Translations under genes and position numbers: made by a program
Origin: Spongilla lacustris
Taxonomy: Eukaryota > Porifera > Demospongiae > Spongillida > Spongillidae
Assembly: GCA_949361645.1 (NCBI GenBank)
Contig: OX442419.1
Coordinates: 3,569,459-3,633,458 of the forward strand
Direction: 5' to 3'
DNA length: 64,000 bases
Shown: positions 1 to 10,319 of the stretch, piece after piece
Layout of the letters: each line of letters starts with the position of its first letter
Position numbering within the stretch: the stretch's first letter is position 1
The notes under the pieces: generated by a model
What the model was told of the DNA's origin: nothing
Databases searched by the model: none
Seen by the model: the letters and a program-made list of their open reading frames with translations, nothing else

Positions 1-91
1 TATGCGCTCGGCGCCATCCTTGGCGATTGCAGACATTCTTGCCGATTGAGCCGTTGTATTTCTGTTAAACTATACTGCTGAGTGGGCGTGG

Positions 92-333
92 TTGCAAAAA
101 ATTTTGCGCGCGCAAAGCGCGCTATCCGTTCGGCACCCCCCTCCTTCAATTTCTGGATACGCGCCTGGTAGAGGTGTACATTCGGAAGGACCGCAACAGG
201 CGAGAGAGGAACCCCACCATGCTGCAAGTGGCGTAGCGCACAGCTTTGGATCGGAGATAACGCTTTTAGGAATATTCGCGGTGTCAGTAGTCGCTCTTGC
301 CTTTGTGTTCTACACATTCCCACATCTGGAAAA
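92..333 (+). CDS. TMEM41B: TMEM41B-like exon (N-terminal part)
   Basis: TMEM41B is an ER multispanning VTT/DedA-family protein that acts in lipid scrambling and autophagosome formation. The end of this exon encodes a hydrophobic segment (LLGIFAVSVVALAFVFYTFP) followed by HLEK, at the position of the first membrane segment and FPQL-like motif of vertebrate TMEM41B. The donor AAA/GTGAGT ends the exon at 333 in phase 2 and joins the next exon at 1846 to give K-E-D-M. No in-frame ATG occurs between the stop at 47-49 and the hydrophobic segment, so the left boundary is uncertain. A start in an upstream exon outside the window is likely, possibly with an acceptor near 199. Identification rests on this exon plus the next, which agree in order, spacing and phase. 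Confidence 0.7.
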
Positions 334-680
334 GTGAGTTTGTGGCAAAAGTGTACGTCACATGGGTCAACGGTTTACTTTAATACCTCAAGGGAGAATA
401 TTTCATGCCAAACTGTCTAAAATCTTTCATAACCCTAAGCAAAGGTACATGTAGCAGGCCTGGGTACTGCCACCGGGTCCTTGGCGGGTTATGTAAAAGT
501 AAATTGTAAACTTGTAGGGACAGGTGCATGTATGTGAACACGGGGTTATGATTGTGTGTATGGGGGGCAGCGATTGTCGTATAAAAACACAATGTGGCTG
601 ACCTAACTGTAAGCCTCTTTGATAACTGGATGGCTTCAATGATTGGGTTGCCCCTAGATGTTATTGCCAAAGAATGTGTA

Positions 681-950
681 ACATACCCCCCCCATAGGGA
701 CGAGTGTCAGGATGTGCCTATCATTGTAATGTACCCCCCCCCCCTCCCATAGGGACGAGTGTCTGGATGTGCCTATTATTGTAACGTACCCCCCCTCCCA
801 TAGGGACGAGCCCATAGGGACGAGTGTCTGGATGTGCCTATCATTGTAATGTATGCCCCCTCCCATAGGGACGAGTGTCTGGATGTGCCTATCATTGTAA
901 CGTACCCCCCCCTACCCCCCCCCCCCCCCATAGGGACAAGTGACAGGATT
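681..950. repeat. Tandem repeat with C-rich spacers, about 5 copies
   Basis: A unit of about 60 bp containing CCCATAGGGACGAGTGTCTG and a TGTGCCTATCATTGTAA block is repeated about five times. The copies are separated by C runs of variable length. It lies in the intron between the two TMEM41B exons. No coding potential is apparent. Confidence 0.85.
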
Positions 951-1537
951 TGACCTTTAAATGCAACACTGTTAGGGACAGACTGGGACTATAATAATAA
1001 CTGGTCAGATTGCCCATCCACCTGTGCGTGTTGCAATATTGGGTGATCCTGTTCAGCCAAAGCTCTATTTGGATTGTCTTTCTGTATATCCGTTACCTTG
1101 TGTTTGGGAGGTTGCACACAACACCTGTGTTTCCCTGTATCTTTCAAAGGCTCTGCTTTGGTCCGAGCGCAGGTACCCTCTGTCCTTCAATCTCTCTCTC
1201 ACTCTTTTCTATCTCTTCCTCTCCCCCACCCCTCCTCTTTCACCCTCCCTCGAGGGTCTTCACTCTTTCTCTCTTCCCCGCATTTGAAGAACCTTCAAGT
1301 TAATTTATACCCTCTGTCCTCCATTCTTTGTGTCAGACCTACATGTACATGTATCTCTGCCTCTTCCATGTCAAACGTCTGTCTATAGTATGATCAAACG
1401 AAAGAACCACAATCCAATTAACGGTGTCCCCCTGGTACCCATGTTACAATGTCAGGCACATAAATTCCCCTGGACAATTGATAAATTTCTCTAGCTAACC
1501 CTACATCTTAAATAACTGCTTTGTTCTGGAATAGCCC

Positions 1538-1540
<3 letters not shown>
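951..1540. other. Intronic DNA, no feature recognised
   Basis: This stretch inside the TMEM41B intron contains a pyrimidine-rich section around 1185-1280 and no convincing exon. Open frames here lack splice or family signals. Confidence 0.5.
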
Positions 1541-1615
<75 letters not shown>

Positions 1616-1690
1616 TGTGTGTGTGTGTGTGTTTGTGTGTGCTTGTGTGTGTGTGTGTGTGTGTGCACGCGCGTGCGTGTTATGTGTTGC
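1541..1690. repeat. (TG)n microsatellite
   Basis: About 150 bp of TG dinucleotides, interrupted by a few TTT and GC steps and ending in CACGCGCGTGCGTG. Open frames reading Cys-Val or Thr-His here are artefacts of the repeat. Confidence 0.95.
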
Positions 1691-1808
1691 AGTTGTGTAT
1701 GTATGTATTGCTGTTTCATCTTAAAAAGAGGTGGAATTTTATTGTGGTGTTTAGCAAATGTTTTGGCGCTACATTGCTAAAGACAGCTTGCAACTTTGCC
1801 CTCTTATT

Positions 1809-1837
1809 CCCCCCCCCCCCCCCCCCCCCCCCCCCCC
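1809..1837. repeat. Poly-C tract of 29 nt before a splice acceptor
   Basis: An uninterrupted C run of 29 nt lies directly upstream of the CACCTGCAG acceptor of TMEM41B exon 1846-1974. It therefore sits where the polypyrimidine tract should be. The reverse complement is a G run able in principle to form a quadruplex. Confidence 0.9.
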
Positions 1838-1845
1838 ACCTGCAG

Positions 1846-1974
1846 GGAAGACATGGCCAGGCTCAGGCTACCCCAGAGCATTGAGGACGCCAAAGACCTG
1901 GGGGTAGTGCTGTCCAAGTACAAGGAGACACACTACTTTGCTGTTTTGGGAGCCGTGGTCGTCACCTACATATT
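1846..1974 (+). CDS. TMEM41B: TMEM41B-like exon (pre-VTT segment)
   Basis: The exon encodes a segment beginning EDMARLRLP and containing DAKDLGVVLSKYKETHYFAV and VVVTYI. It aligns residue for residue with the TMEM41B region before the VTT domain, whose family pattern is DAKxLGxVLSKYKxTxY then TYIF. The acceptor at 1845 and a GTATCC donor at 1975 leave TT as the start of a Phe/Leu codon, matching the TYIF junction of the family. The remaining exons, including the VTT core, were not found in the next 2 kb. They may lie in or beyond the gap at 3548-3747, or the locus may be misassembled or truncated. Confidence 0.88.
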
Positions 1975-2514
1975 GTATCCTTTCCGTCTGCAGTCATGGA
2001 TATGGCTGGACCTAGTATAAATAGCTGGCACTTCAGTTGCCCAAACAAATTTTTTTAAAAATTTGTGAGTCAGGTAAGTGTGGTCCTGACTGCTTAGCAG
2101 GTGTAGAGTTATCGTAGGGAACATTACTGTGGTGATAAAGCTTGGTTTTGTTACGATTATATGACGGTAATGGTTCTGTATTTGTTGCCTCCATCCTTAG
2201 CGTCTATTTTCCCTTCCCTCCTATTTAGTTATGATCATGTGTTTTGCACAGCTGGTCTGTGTCCTTCCATATTTTCCTAAATTTGCGTTTTGTAATTGTG
2301 CAAATATTCAAGTGTGCATTTAGCAAGGTTTGTCTCAGCGGATTGTAAACCCCGGGTACACAAAGGAAAAAAAAAAAGATCAATTGTGTTACTAACTACG
2401 GATGTGTGATGTACGGTACGTCCGGTGGTAACGGAAATAGTGAATATCTCTCACAACCCACAAGTGCGAGTGATTTGTCTACCGATAAAAGCCGTGCTAT
2501 GACCTGAGAAAATC
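1975..2514. other. Probable intron, no further exon seen
   Basis: AT-rich DNA after the TMEM41B donor. No coding segment was recognised. The last 70 bp would be the promoter of the U4 snRNA gene, but no proximal sequence element can be assigned by eye. Confidence 0.5.
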
Positions 2515-2657
2515 AGCTTTGCGCAGTGGCAGTACCGTAGCCTGTGAGGTCCAACCGAGGCGCGGTTATTGCTAATTGAAAACTTACCCCAATACCCCGC
2601 GATGACTACGTGAAATACCGTGGGCTTCGCAATTTTTGGAGACCGCTCCGGCGGTCG
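2515..2657 (+). ncRNA. RNU4: U4 spliceosomal snRNA gene
   Basis: The sequence begins AGCTTTGCGCAGTGGCAGTA, the canonical U4 5' end. It contains the 5' stem-loop with the k-turn, the U6-pairing stretch around GCTAATTGAAAACTT, the CCCAATACCCCGC block, and an Sm site AATTTTTGG at 2631-2639. A perfect 3' hairpin (GACCGC/GCGGTC) follows at 2641-2656. Compared with vertebrate U4, the lower 5' stem-loop pairing AUCG/CGAU is replaced by ACCG/CGGU. This compensatory change, together with the intact Sm site and terminal hairpin, argues for a functional gene rather than a decayed retrocopy. It pairs with U6 in the tri-snRNP. It lies downstream of TMEM41B exon 2 in the same orientation and may be intronic. 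Length is about 143 nt, as expected. Confidence 0.96.
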
Positions 2658-3547
2658 AGAACGAATACAAAAATGAGACGTATTTATTTACCTCAAGCAT
2701 TTTTTTTTTTTGCTCATGATGTGGTTGGTAAAATAGCAAGAATTATCCCCTTTCGGAACTCCTCGTTTTGGGTGGAAAGGCATATTCCCAACCTCACTTA
2801 TGATGACCTGCTAATCCCCTGGACAGGCATCTATATTACTCCTTCAGGACATATTATTTCAAACCCCACCCATACACACACACCATTAATGTCATCTGTA
2901 GGGGTGGATGATTAAATAATGCAATAGCCCAATTGGGGGGTGAGGTTGTATAAATACCTGTAAGAGGGGAGCAGGCATAACACAAGCTTGTCCAGGGGAG
3001 ATGTAACCAAACAGAAGCTTTTTCGAGGGGGTGTAGATTTAACAAAAATTTGTCTGGGGGTGGTTTTATATACTGTCCTGGGGAGTTACGTTTGTCATCT
3101 ATAGAGGTGTATGGTTAAATAGCCCATTCAGTTATTCCATGTGAAGTGTATAGCTGGGCTGTTTATAAATAAATTTCACACACATTACTTGTCTACTACT
3201 GCACCCACCAGCTTGCAATAATCTTGCGGCTCAACATTTCATTGGATAATGAGCATGATCGAGTCAGCGCTGCATGACCTAGCCAGCAGAGCTCGGGCAT
3301 TCTGCTGCACTTGATACCAGGCCTAGCCTCTTGCTATTGGGGGAAGATAGCACCTCAGAGTGTGAGCAGCATGATTGTATCTGGTCTCATTCACACTAAA
3401 CACCTCAACAACTAATGGGATACACATCCAACCTCTCATTCTTCTCCATTCTCTGCTGCTTTTAATCCTTGCTTCTGTGAGTTAAGCAGATTGATTGTAG
3501 TAACCATCAGGTCATAGGCATCTAATCTTTTTATTGTATTGTTTTCA
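2658..3547. other. No gene recognised
   Basis: Repeat-like AT/GT-rich DNA. Phrases such as GGGGGTGTAGATTTAAC recur loosely around 2900-3110, suggesting a decayed tandem array. No exon or RNA gene was recognised. Confidence 0.45.
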
Positions 3548-3747
3548 NNNNNNNNNNNNNNNNNNNNNNNNNNNNNNNNNNNNNNNNNNNNNNNNNNNNN
3601 NNNNNNNNNNNNNNNNNNNNNNNNNNNNNNNNNNNNNNNNNNNNNNNNNNNNNNNNNNNNNNNNNNNNNNNNNNNNNNNNNNNNNNNNNNNNNNNNNNNN
3701 NNNNNNNNNNNNNNNNNNNNNNNNNNNNNNNNNNNNNNNNNNNNNNN
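3548..3747. other. Assembly gap (200 N)
   Basis: Exactly 200 N, probably a placeholder gap. Open frames that cross it are meaningless, and linkage of the two sides is uncertain. Confidence 0.99.
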
Positions 3748-5920
3748 CTCGACCCTGTCCTGTTATATTAGAAGGCCTACGCCCGAACTAGCCTACGGTG
3801 TACATGTTGTTCTACTACTCAAAACAAATGAAAGAACGTGCGTTTGCCTTTATTGGTATAAATCGTGATACTAAATGCTAATTGGTCAATTGCGCTGCCG
3901 CTAGTGGTATTTTTTTTTTAATCTTTCACCCGTTTTTATCACATCACTGAACAATGCCCTGATTGATGTATCCATATCGTTTTCGTCGCTTTTGACTAGG
4001 ATCCGTCTACATGGGGGCAATGACACTAGAAACCTTTTTGTCGCCATTTGTAGACCGCCCCCAATGTCAAATCCCCCGTGCTGGTCAAACAATAATCCAA
4101 TTAGCGGTCAAATCCCCCACTAATCTCCTATATGTCCCGGATTGGGGGGGGGGGGGGGGGGGGGGGGGGGTTGTACTTACCATTGATAGGTGCATAACGT
4201 GATACATGTACATGATTTGTCAACATTTATATTATACATGCATGCATGTCGATCGACGAAGCTAGCAGTTTTTCCGCTCAGTCTGCCTTATGCTTAGCAG
4301 TTTCCGATCTGATGGAATTTCAATCCCAAGGAGTATGGCAAAGGTTTAGTATGACAATATAGAAGCATACGTTGATCGCCGCCATGCTTTTTGGTGTCCT
4401 AACTATTATTGCGTCATTGGTAATCTGTCGGGTCCCCAGGCTAGTGGTAACTACATATTGCGTCGTTGTCACATTATGACTCACATCAGGCGATACATCT
4501 TACCCTCAACAGTATGAGGGCGAGGCCTTATAAACAGGGTGGTGATATGATGACCTGCTGCATTAATAACACCGGCTACACATAATGGTCGAGCTCCTTT
4601 TGGCCCGTAATTTTGAAGGCCCACATGCATGCATGGATGTGTGTGGGGCTGTTATACCAGCTGCATAAAGTTCTACGGTGCGCCTCAATATCATTTAATT
4701 TTAATGTAATAAGCACGTGGTCAGTGCAACAATACTATGAGGGGAACATTGCTACTGTAGAAATATATTTTTTCAGCTGCTGTTAAAAAGATGCTCATTA
4801 GTATTATGCTGATTGCACTTTTAGTAACGATTGTAAATTCAGCTTCCTTAGTAATTAATTACCCATCAAATATAACTTGCATTTACCCATAGGCTAGTAT
4901 TGTACCTTATAGCAGTGTTTGAGTAAAATGTTATGCTGCAGCAATTCTGAGTTATAGCAGCGGGTAGCCCTATAGTCTACGCCTATACACACTAATAATG
5001 CATCGGTATACCACTACAGTGCTCCATCATACTCGATATATCCATACCATTTGGTGACAAATGATAAATGTATATATTGAAAGTAGTTTGGTTGCATGGG
5101 TAAATGCACATCATGACACAGTTATGAAATGTAATTCTGTACAAGTCCGGACCCAGCGGCTTATTTCTAGAAATGCGTGCATGCATGCGTCTCATGTTAT
5201 GCCACGTTAGATTTGCCAACCATACACGTTTCTTTTTAACCACTCTCCATAGACAACCTCTCTATTTTTGGTTGTTATGACACTAAGTTTATTCACAAAC
5301 CATGTGTAGTGTATTTTGGCAGTTTTAATAATGCGTGCACATGTATAAAGATGTTATGCTCTTACTTTATTTCAGACAACAAACACAGTTGACATTGTAT
5401 GCACCAATATATTGGTGCATCATTAGCGTACATGTGCTAACAATAATTTATCACAATTGGCGCCTGTTTCCTCAGTTGGTTTTACCCACTATTGGTTTGA
5501 AATCCACAACATGCCTATCCTTCCACACATCACACCCATTCTGACTCGATGAGTGCAGACAAGGTAGCAGAGAATGGTGTGACCATGTGTGAATATAAGG
5601 CTTCAGAGAAGGGGGGGGGGGGACCATGAGTGCAGAGATGGGTGGTCACGTGGGAGACCATGGGTGCAAAGAGGGTGACCATGTATATCACTGGCTTTAT
5701 TCCGACAATCCCACAACCTGACTGCATTATGGCAGAATTATACTTAAGCCTATAGTTAGAGCAGATTGTGTAGTGTTGTAGGTTAGATGAAAATATTGCC
5801 ACGAACTTAACCGTACCAATGGTTTGCACCTAGATGGTTTCATTACCTCTGTGTTGATCTGAAATAAAGCTGAATAGTGTTTATCAATGTGCATAGCATC
5901 TTTACGTTCTAGTAGCACCT
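3748..5920. other. Intergenic DNA without recognised genes
   Basis: Contains a 27-nt poly-G tract at 4144-4170 and several GCATGCATGC/ACATGTAC palindromes. No open frame here shows family motifs or a convincing splice arrangement. Confidence 0.5.
4144..4170. repeat. Poly-G tract, 27 nt
   Basis: Uninterrupted run of 27 G. It is one of five C/G homopolymers of 27-31 nt in this window. Confidence 0.9.
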
Positions 5921-6994
5921 ATGTGGACTTTACTGATATTAATGCATAAGGAAATGAACTCTTTTTGCTTTTCCATTTTATTAGGGGAATCTACTGTGTA
6001 TAACCCGAATTTTTATGTCTGCTGCAATGGTCAATTGAAGTCGGTCAGCAGTGGAAGTTCTTGCTGTGGAACACAAAACTATAACCCCAATTTTTATGTT
6101 TGCTGCGATGGTCAATTGAAGTCCATTGCCAGTGGAAGTTCCTGCTGTGGAACACAAAACTACAACCCCAGTTTTTATGTCTGTTGCAATGGGCAATTGA
6201 AGTCGGTCAGCAGTGGGAGCTCTTGCTGTGGAACACAAAACTACAACCCCAATTTTTACGTCTGCTGCAATGGTCAATTGAAGTTGGTCAGCAGTGGAAG
6301 TTCTTGCTGTGGAACACAAAACTACAACCCCAGTTTTTATGTTTGCTGCGATGGTCAATTGAAGTCCACTGCCAGTGGAAGTTCCTGCTGTGGAACACAA
6401 AACTACAACCCCAGTTTTTATGTCTGTTGCAATGGGCAATTGAAGTCGGTCAGCAGTGGAAGTTCTTGCTGTGGAACACAAAACTACAACCCCAATATTT
6501 ATGTCTGCTGCGATGGTCAATTGAAGTCAGTTAGCAGTGGAAGGTCTTGCTGTGGGACACAAAACTACAACCCCAGTTTTTACGTCTGCTGCAATGGGCA
6601 ATTGAACTCGGTTAGCAGTGGAAGTTCTTGCTGTGGAACACAAAATTATAACCCCAATTTTTATGTCTGCTGCAATGGTCAATTGAAGTCAGTAGGCAGT
6701 GGAAGTTCTTGCTGCGGAACACAAAACTACAACCAAAATTTTTATGTCTGCTGCAATGGGCAATTGAAGTCAGTTAGCAGTGGAAGTTCTTGCTGCGGAA
6801 CACAAAATTATAACCCCAATTTTTATGTCTGCTGCAATGGTCAATTGAAGTCGGTTAGCAGTGGAAGTTCTTGCTGTGGAACACAAAACTACAATCCAAA
6901 TTTCTACACATGTTGTGGAGGGCAGCTTTCATCTATTTCTGGTGGTACAGGATGCTGCTTAGCCAAGAAGAAGATGACCTACTATATAAATTAA
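5921..6994 (+). CDS. Galaxin-like cysteine-rich tandem-repeat protein
   Basis: Twelve consecutive 27-residue (81-bp) repeats follow the pattern YNPxFYVCCNGQL, then a Ser/Gly-rich linker, then SCCGTQN. The twelfth is divergent and ends CCLAKKKMTYYIN before the stop. The paired di-cysteines with YNP and CCxG are the hallmark of galaxins, secreted repeat proteins known from coral skeletal matrix and found in other invertebrates. The first residues (MWTLLILMHKEMNSFCFSIL) could form a poor signal peptide. Alternatively a TTTTATTAG acceptor at 5984 starts the exon at 5985 and a true signal peptide is encoded upstream. Repeats 1-3 and 4-6 show the same N/D/N variation after CC, suggesting duplication of three-repeat blocks. 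A role in extracellular matrix is inferred from the family. The antisense open frame at 5981-6520 is a shadow. Confidence 0.85.
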   Translation: MWTLLILMHKEMNSFCFSILLGESTVYNPNFYVCCNGQLKSVSSGSSCCGTQNYNPNFYVCCDGQLKSIASGSSCCGTQNYNPSFYVCCNGQLKSVSSGSSCCGTQNYNPNFYVCCNGQLKLVSSGSSCCGTQNYNPSFYVCCDGQLKSTASGSSCCGTQNYNPSFYVCCNGQLKSVSSGSSCCGTQNYNPNIYVCCDGQLKSVSSGRSCCGTQNYNPSFYVCCNGQLNSVSSGSSCCGTQNYNPNFYVCCNGQLKSVGSGSSCCGTQNYNQNFYVCCNGQLKSVSSGSSCCGTQNYNPNFYVCCNGQLKSVSSGSSCCGTQNYNPNFYTCCGGQLSSISGGTGCCLAKKKMTYYIN

Positions 6995-7532
6995 ACAACA
7001 TAAACTAGAAAGGCATTTGAATTCTAAGGCATTTACTTTACCCTCATGTCTTAAAAGTTATTAACAGGGTGATATGTTTTGACATTTCTATTTTGTTAAT
7101 TATATAGTACTCTTTATGCTGTAAGACCTAGAGAAATTATCATACATGTATACATATCATGCAAGATGTGGAATGAAAAATTGACCAGCTTAATAATGGT
7201 CCATTAATGAGTGCCGATCTCGGCAGCTAGAGTGTCTTTCACTCCAGCTGTAATTCCCTAGCTAGTCATACACAGTGCCATGTATCAGGGGTTGCATGTA
7301 TGCAGGATTTGACCCCGACAATTAAGTCCTTAAAAGTGAAACCGGCTTCTAATGAGAGTAGATAATGGGATCATTCAGCTTGTCATTACATTTAAGATAA
7401 GGAGTAGTTGATCTTTGTGTTATGGTACTGCCTATTAATAGGTTACCCAAGATTGAAAGGTTTGCCTGACCCTCCATTGATTAGGGATGATGACAGCATG
7501 TTTTAGCTCTTAACAAGGATTGTGTTCACAAA
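6995..7532. other. No gene recognised
   Basis: AT-rich DNA downstream of the galaxin-like gene, presumably its 3' UTR and intergenic spacer. Nothing else was recognised. Confidence 0.5.
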
Positions 7533-7645
7533 ATGAAAGAAGCAACTGAAATTGATTTGGAACCATATTTTGAAGAAAAGGAGGAACTTATATTCAAGTT
7601 AAGGGGAAGCCCATCGTTTACAAGAGAGATCAAAGGCCTGATGAC
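7533..7645 (+). pseudogene. Open frame split by the hAT insertion
   Basis: A frame starting MKEATEIDLEPYFEEKEEL runs to the target-site duplication and then into transposon DNA. The DNA just after the element, from 10162, continues the same frame (LMTKQVKFLKCYG) for about 24 codons to a stop. So the pre-insertion locus had an open frame of roughly 60 codons. No family was recognised, and it could be chance or a fragment of an older gene. Confidence 0.3.
7638..7645 (+). repeat. hAT target-site duplication, left copy
   Basis: CTGATGAC immediately precedes the element terminus. The identical octamer follows the other terminus at 10162-10169. Eight-base duplications are diagnostic of hAT insertion. 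Confidence 0.93.
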
Positions 7646-7866
7646 CAGGGCTGGCGGAAGCTATTCAGCATTGGTCCGGCTTGGGCGTGGCCATAAATTT
7701 TTTTCTACATCTATAGCTGCCATACTTCGTAGTGTGATAATGTGCAATTATGATGCATAAAACAAAGTTACAAATTTACATGAAAAAAACACAATTAAAA
7801 TTTACCGAAAACATGCATTCTATGTTCACTTCCACAAACAAACTCATTCGCTATTAAAGATAAATC

Positions 7867-9936
7867 AACAGCTCTTAGTAGATATTTAGTATCATAAGAT
7901 AATTCAGTCTTGGTTGCAGCATTGTACTCCGCAAATAACTATTAATCCGTCTCATTGTAGAAAATGACATCTCACTCACAGCATTGGTGGCTGGAATTAA
8001 AAGAATAAGGCGAGCCAGGAGTAACACTTGGCTAAAATAATCGTGCTGAACAGATGATAAACTTCTTAGGTATGTTAAAGTGTCCTGCAAAGTAAATGGC
8101 TTATTGTCCGCAGATTGAGCATTGATACTTGTTGCAAAGATTTGCAATTGGCCCTGAAGATCATGCAAGTTTATATCATCTTTATAGAAAGAAACCACTT
8201 CACTCAATTCTTTTGAATAGTCTTTTTTATTAGCAGCATTCAATAAAACTTCTTCAAGATTTCGATAAATTCTGTAGCCTGGTTGATCAAAACGATATTG
8301 GATGCTATTAATGGCTAGGTCAATAACTTCAAAGTACTTTACTCGATAGTGCTCCTCAACAGTTGGGCTATGATAGGACTGCCCATTGCCATCATATCTA
8401 ATTGGAGCATTTCTCTTCCTTGGCAATGCAGGACCATCTACTCCAATACGTTCAATAACTTTGTTTAATGACATTAAACATTTCCTCACTTCTCATACCT
8501 TGTAATGTTAAAACAGTTAATCCTGCAAGATGTTGACCCTCAGCAGCAGATAAAGACTGCTTTTGCAATGTTTTACTCAAATTATCTGTAATACATAGTA
8601 TTCTTTCACATAGCTGAAGTCCAAAAAGAAGATCAAACTTAGTCATCTGAGTCTTTACACCAATGATCCGCCCTTTAACATCAGGATCTAAATGTGTTTC
8701 AAGGCATTGTTCCCAAAGTTCCATCAAAATGCAATAATTGTTAAGGATACTCAATACCGACTCTCCACCTGGTGGCACAAATTTTTTTAATTGATCTGCT
8801 GCCCAAATCACTTGTACTATCCTCAGTGGATAACTTATTCTTAATCCGGTCAAATGCTGCATTCCTTTTGGAAGAGAACTTAATGAGTTTTGTAATTTCG
8901 TAAGCAGTGTCAAGTGCATCTTGGCATATCTTAGACTGTTTAATAGCATCACTTACAGCTAGATTTAATGAATGTGCATAACAGTGCGTGTAAAGCGCTC
9001 TGCTTTCTTCTGCAGTGATTTGTGTTGAAACACCATTCCTGTGTCCACTCATATTAGAGGCCCCATCATAGCACTGTCCTCGCAGTTTGACACACTGAGA
9101 TTCATCCTTAAAAGGGTATCCTTGATAGCATGTACAAGATTGTCTGAGGTTATGTCTTCCACTTGATATAGCCCAATAAAGTATTCATGATTTTCTAAGT
9201 TCTGGTTTATCCAGCGAATACAAATAGTAAATTGCTCCTTATTAGCCACATCTGTACATTCATCAGCCATAATGGTGAACCAGCCACCATCATGAATATC
9301 TTTGCTCAGCTTACGAAGAATATAAGATGAATAATCATTAGGCATTCATTTTGAATATCATGTGATGTATACTTGTTCGTTTTTTTTTTCAACCCAGGTT
9401 TTGAGATCAGGATACTGTTTTGACTGTATAGAGAGCAGTGCACCAAAATTGCTATCATCATCGAAAGTATTTCGTAGAGGCAAGCCTTGTCTTGCCAGAA
9501 ATCTGATGTTTTCAAGGATTTGTAAAAAAAACATTGCTCTATTTGTCTTTATCTGTTCTAGGTGTTCATGGTTCAATAACTCACCTATATCAGCACTTTG
9601 CTTTGGTGTTGTAATGATGGCTTCAACTGCTTCAAGGTGGGATTTACTTTGTTGGTGACGGCGAAAAGAGCACGTTGCCTCCTTCCAGTTTGTAAATCCG
9701 TCAGTAATGAACGATGATTCTCTTTTAGAGCTGCTCAAAAACTTGCCTTCATTGTCAGCTTGCATACAAACGTGGCAAAATGCTGCGTCTCGATCGATGT
9801 TGTAGTGTAACCATGGAAACTGCTGACACCAGTTTGCTCTAAAAGCCCTCTCTACCTTCTTCGATCCGAACATGCGCTTGGGTACGATCAACGTAACCGG
9901 CGGGTGGAACTTCTCGGAAATGCCCTTGCTAGCCAT
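7867..9936 (-). pseudogene. hAT transposase, ZMYM/TTF-type, frameshifted
   Basis: Translation from 9936 downwards shows an N-terminal TTF-type zinc-finger region (AAFCHVCMQAD, then a His-containing HLEAVEAI segment). It is followed by the DUF4371-like catalytic region (GGWFTIMADECTDVANKEQ), an ICATRW motif, and the C-terminal hAT dimerisation region (LLIPATNAVSEMSFSTMRR, then YLRSTM). These cover the whole length of an ordinary hAT transposase. The reading frame is broken near 9350, 9090, 8765 and 8470, so no full-length protein can be made. The first block alone remains open for 192 codons. Proteins of this group resemble ZMYM and ZNF862-type host proteins, but the terminal repeats and target duplication show this is the transposon itself. 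Confidence 0.92.
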
Positions 9937-10111
9937 TTATTAATCTCAACGCAAGTGTGGAAAGTATTAAAGTTATTTAATAATTAATGTAAGATAAATA
10001 CATCGAGCGACCCTTATGTGGTTATACATTGTACATAAACAGCAACCTCCGTAGGATTTAAGAAACTAATTTTTAAGCTCAGTATTAAGATTGGTCCGGC
10101 CAAAGCTGGAC

Positions 10112-10114
<3 letters not shown>

Positions 10115-10145
<31 letters not shown>
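10115..10145. repeat. Poly-C tract, 31 nt, inside the hAT element
   Basis: Uninterrupted C run between the subterminal and terminal repeats of the hAT element. Confidence 0.9.
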
Positions 10146-10148
<3 letters not shown>

Positions 10149-10161
10149 TGCGCCAGCGCTG

Positions 10162-10169
10162 CTGATGAC
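10162..10169 (+). repeat. hAT target-site duplication, right copy
   Basis: CTGATGAC, identical to 7638-7645. Confidence 0.93.
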
Positions 10170-10319
10170 CAAGCAAGTTAAATTTTTAAAATGCTATGGT
10201 ATACTAAATAGCCTCCATAATAAGCTTAGATGTGTGTCAATATGATCAATGTCCTTGCTTAAAGCAGGTAGTGGCACATCCTTATCTAAGGATTTCCTTA
10301 CATTAAAATTCTACTTCAG

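Larger units (their letters stand above)
7646..10161 (-). mobile_element. hAT DNA transposon, complete ends, decayed
   Basis: The 2516-bp element has imperfect terminal inverted repeats: CAGGGCTGGCGGAAGC on the left, and CAGCGCTGGCGCAACC as the reverse complement of the right end. It is flanked by perfect CTGATGAC duplications. Subterminal TTGGTCCGGC motifs occur at both ends. The transposase is on the minus strand and broken by frameshifts. A 31-nt poly-C tract lies just inside the right end. Both ends survive, so the copy inserted by transposition and then decayed in place. Confidence 0.95.

Noticed and set aside
1521..1884. Cys-Val and Thr-His repeat frames
   Set aside because: Produced by the (TG)n microsatellite.
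3534..3868. Open frames across the run of N
   Set aside because: They consist of gap characters and have no evidential value.
5981..6520. 179-codon antisense frame over the galaxin-like gene
   Set aside because: It is a mirror of the tandem repeat. The sense strand has the known family motif and a terminal unit with a stop.
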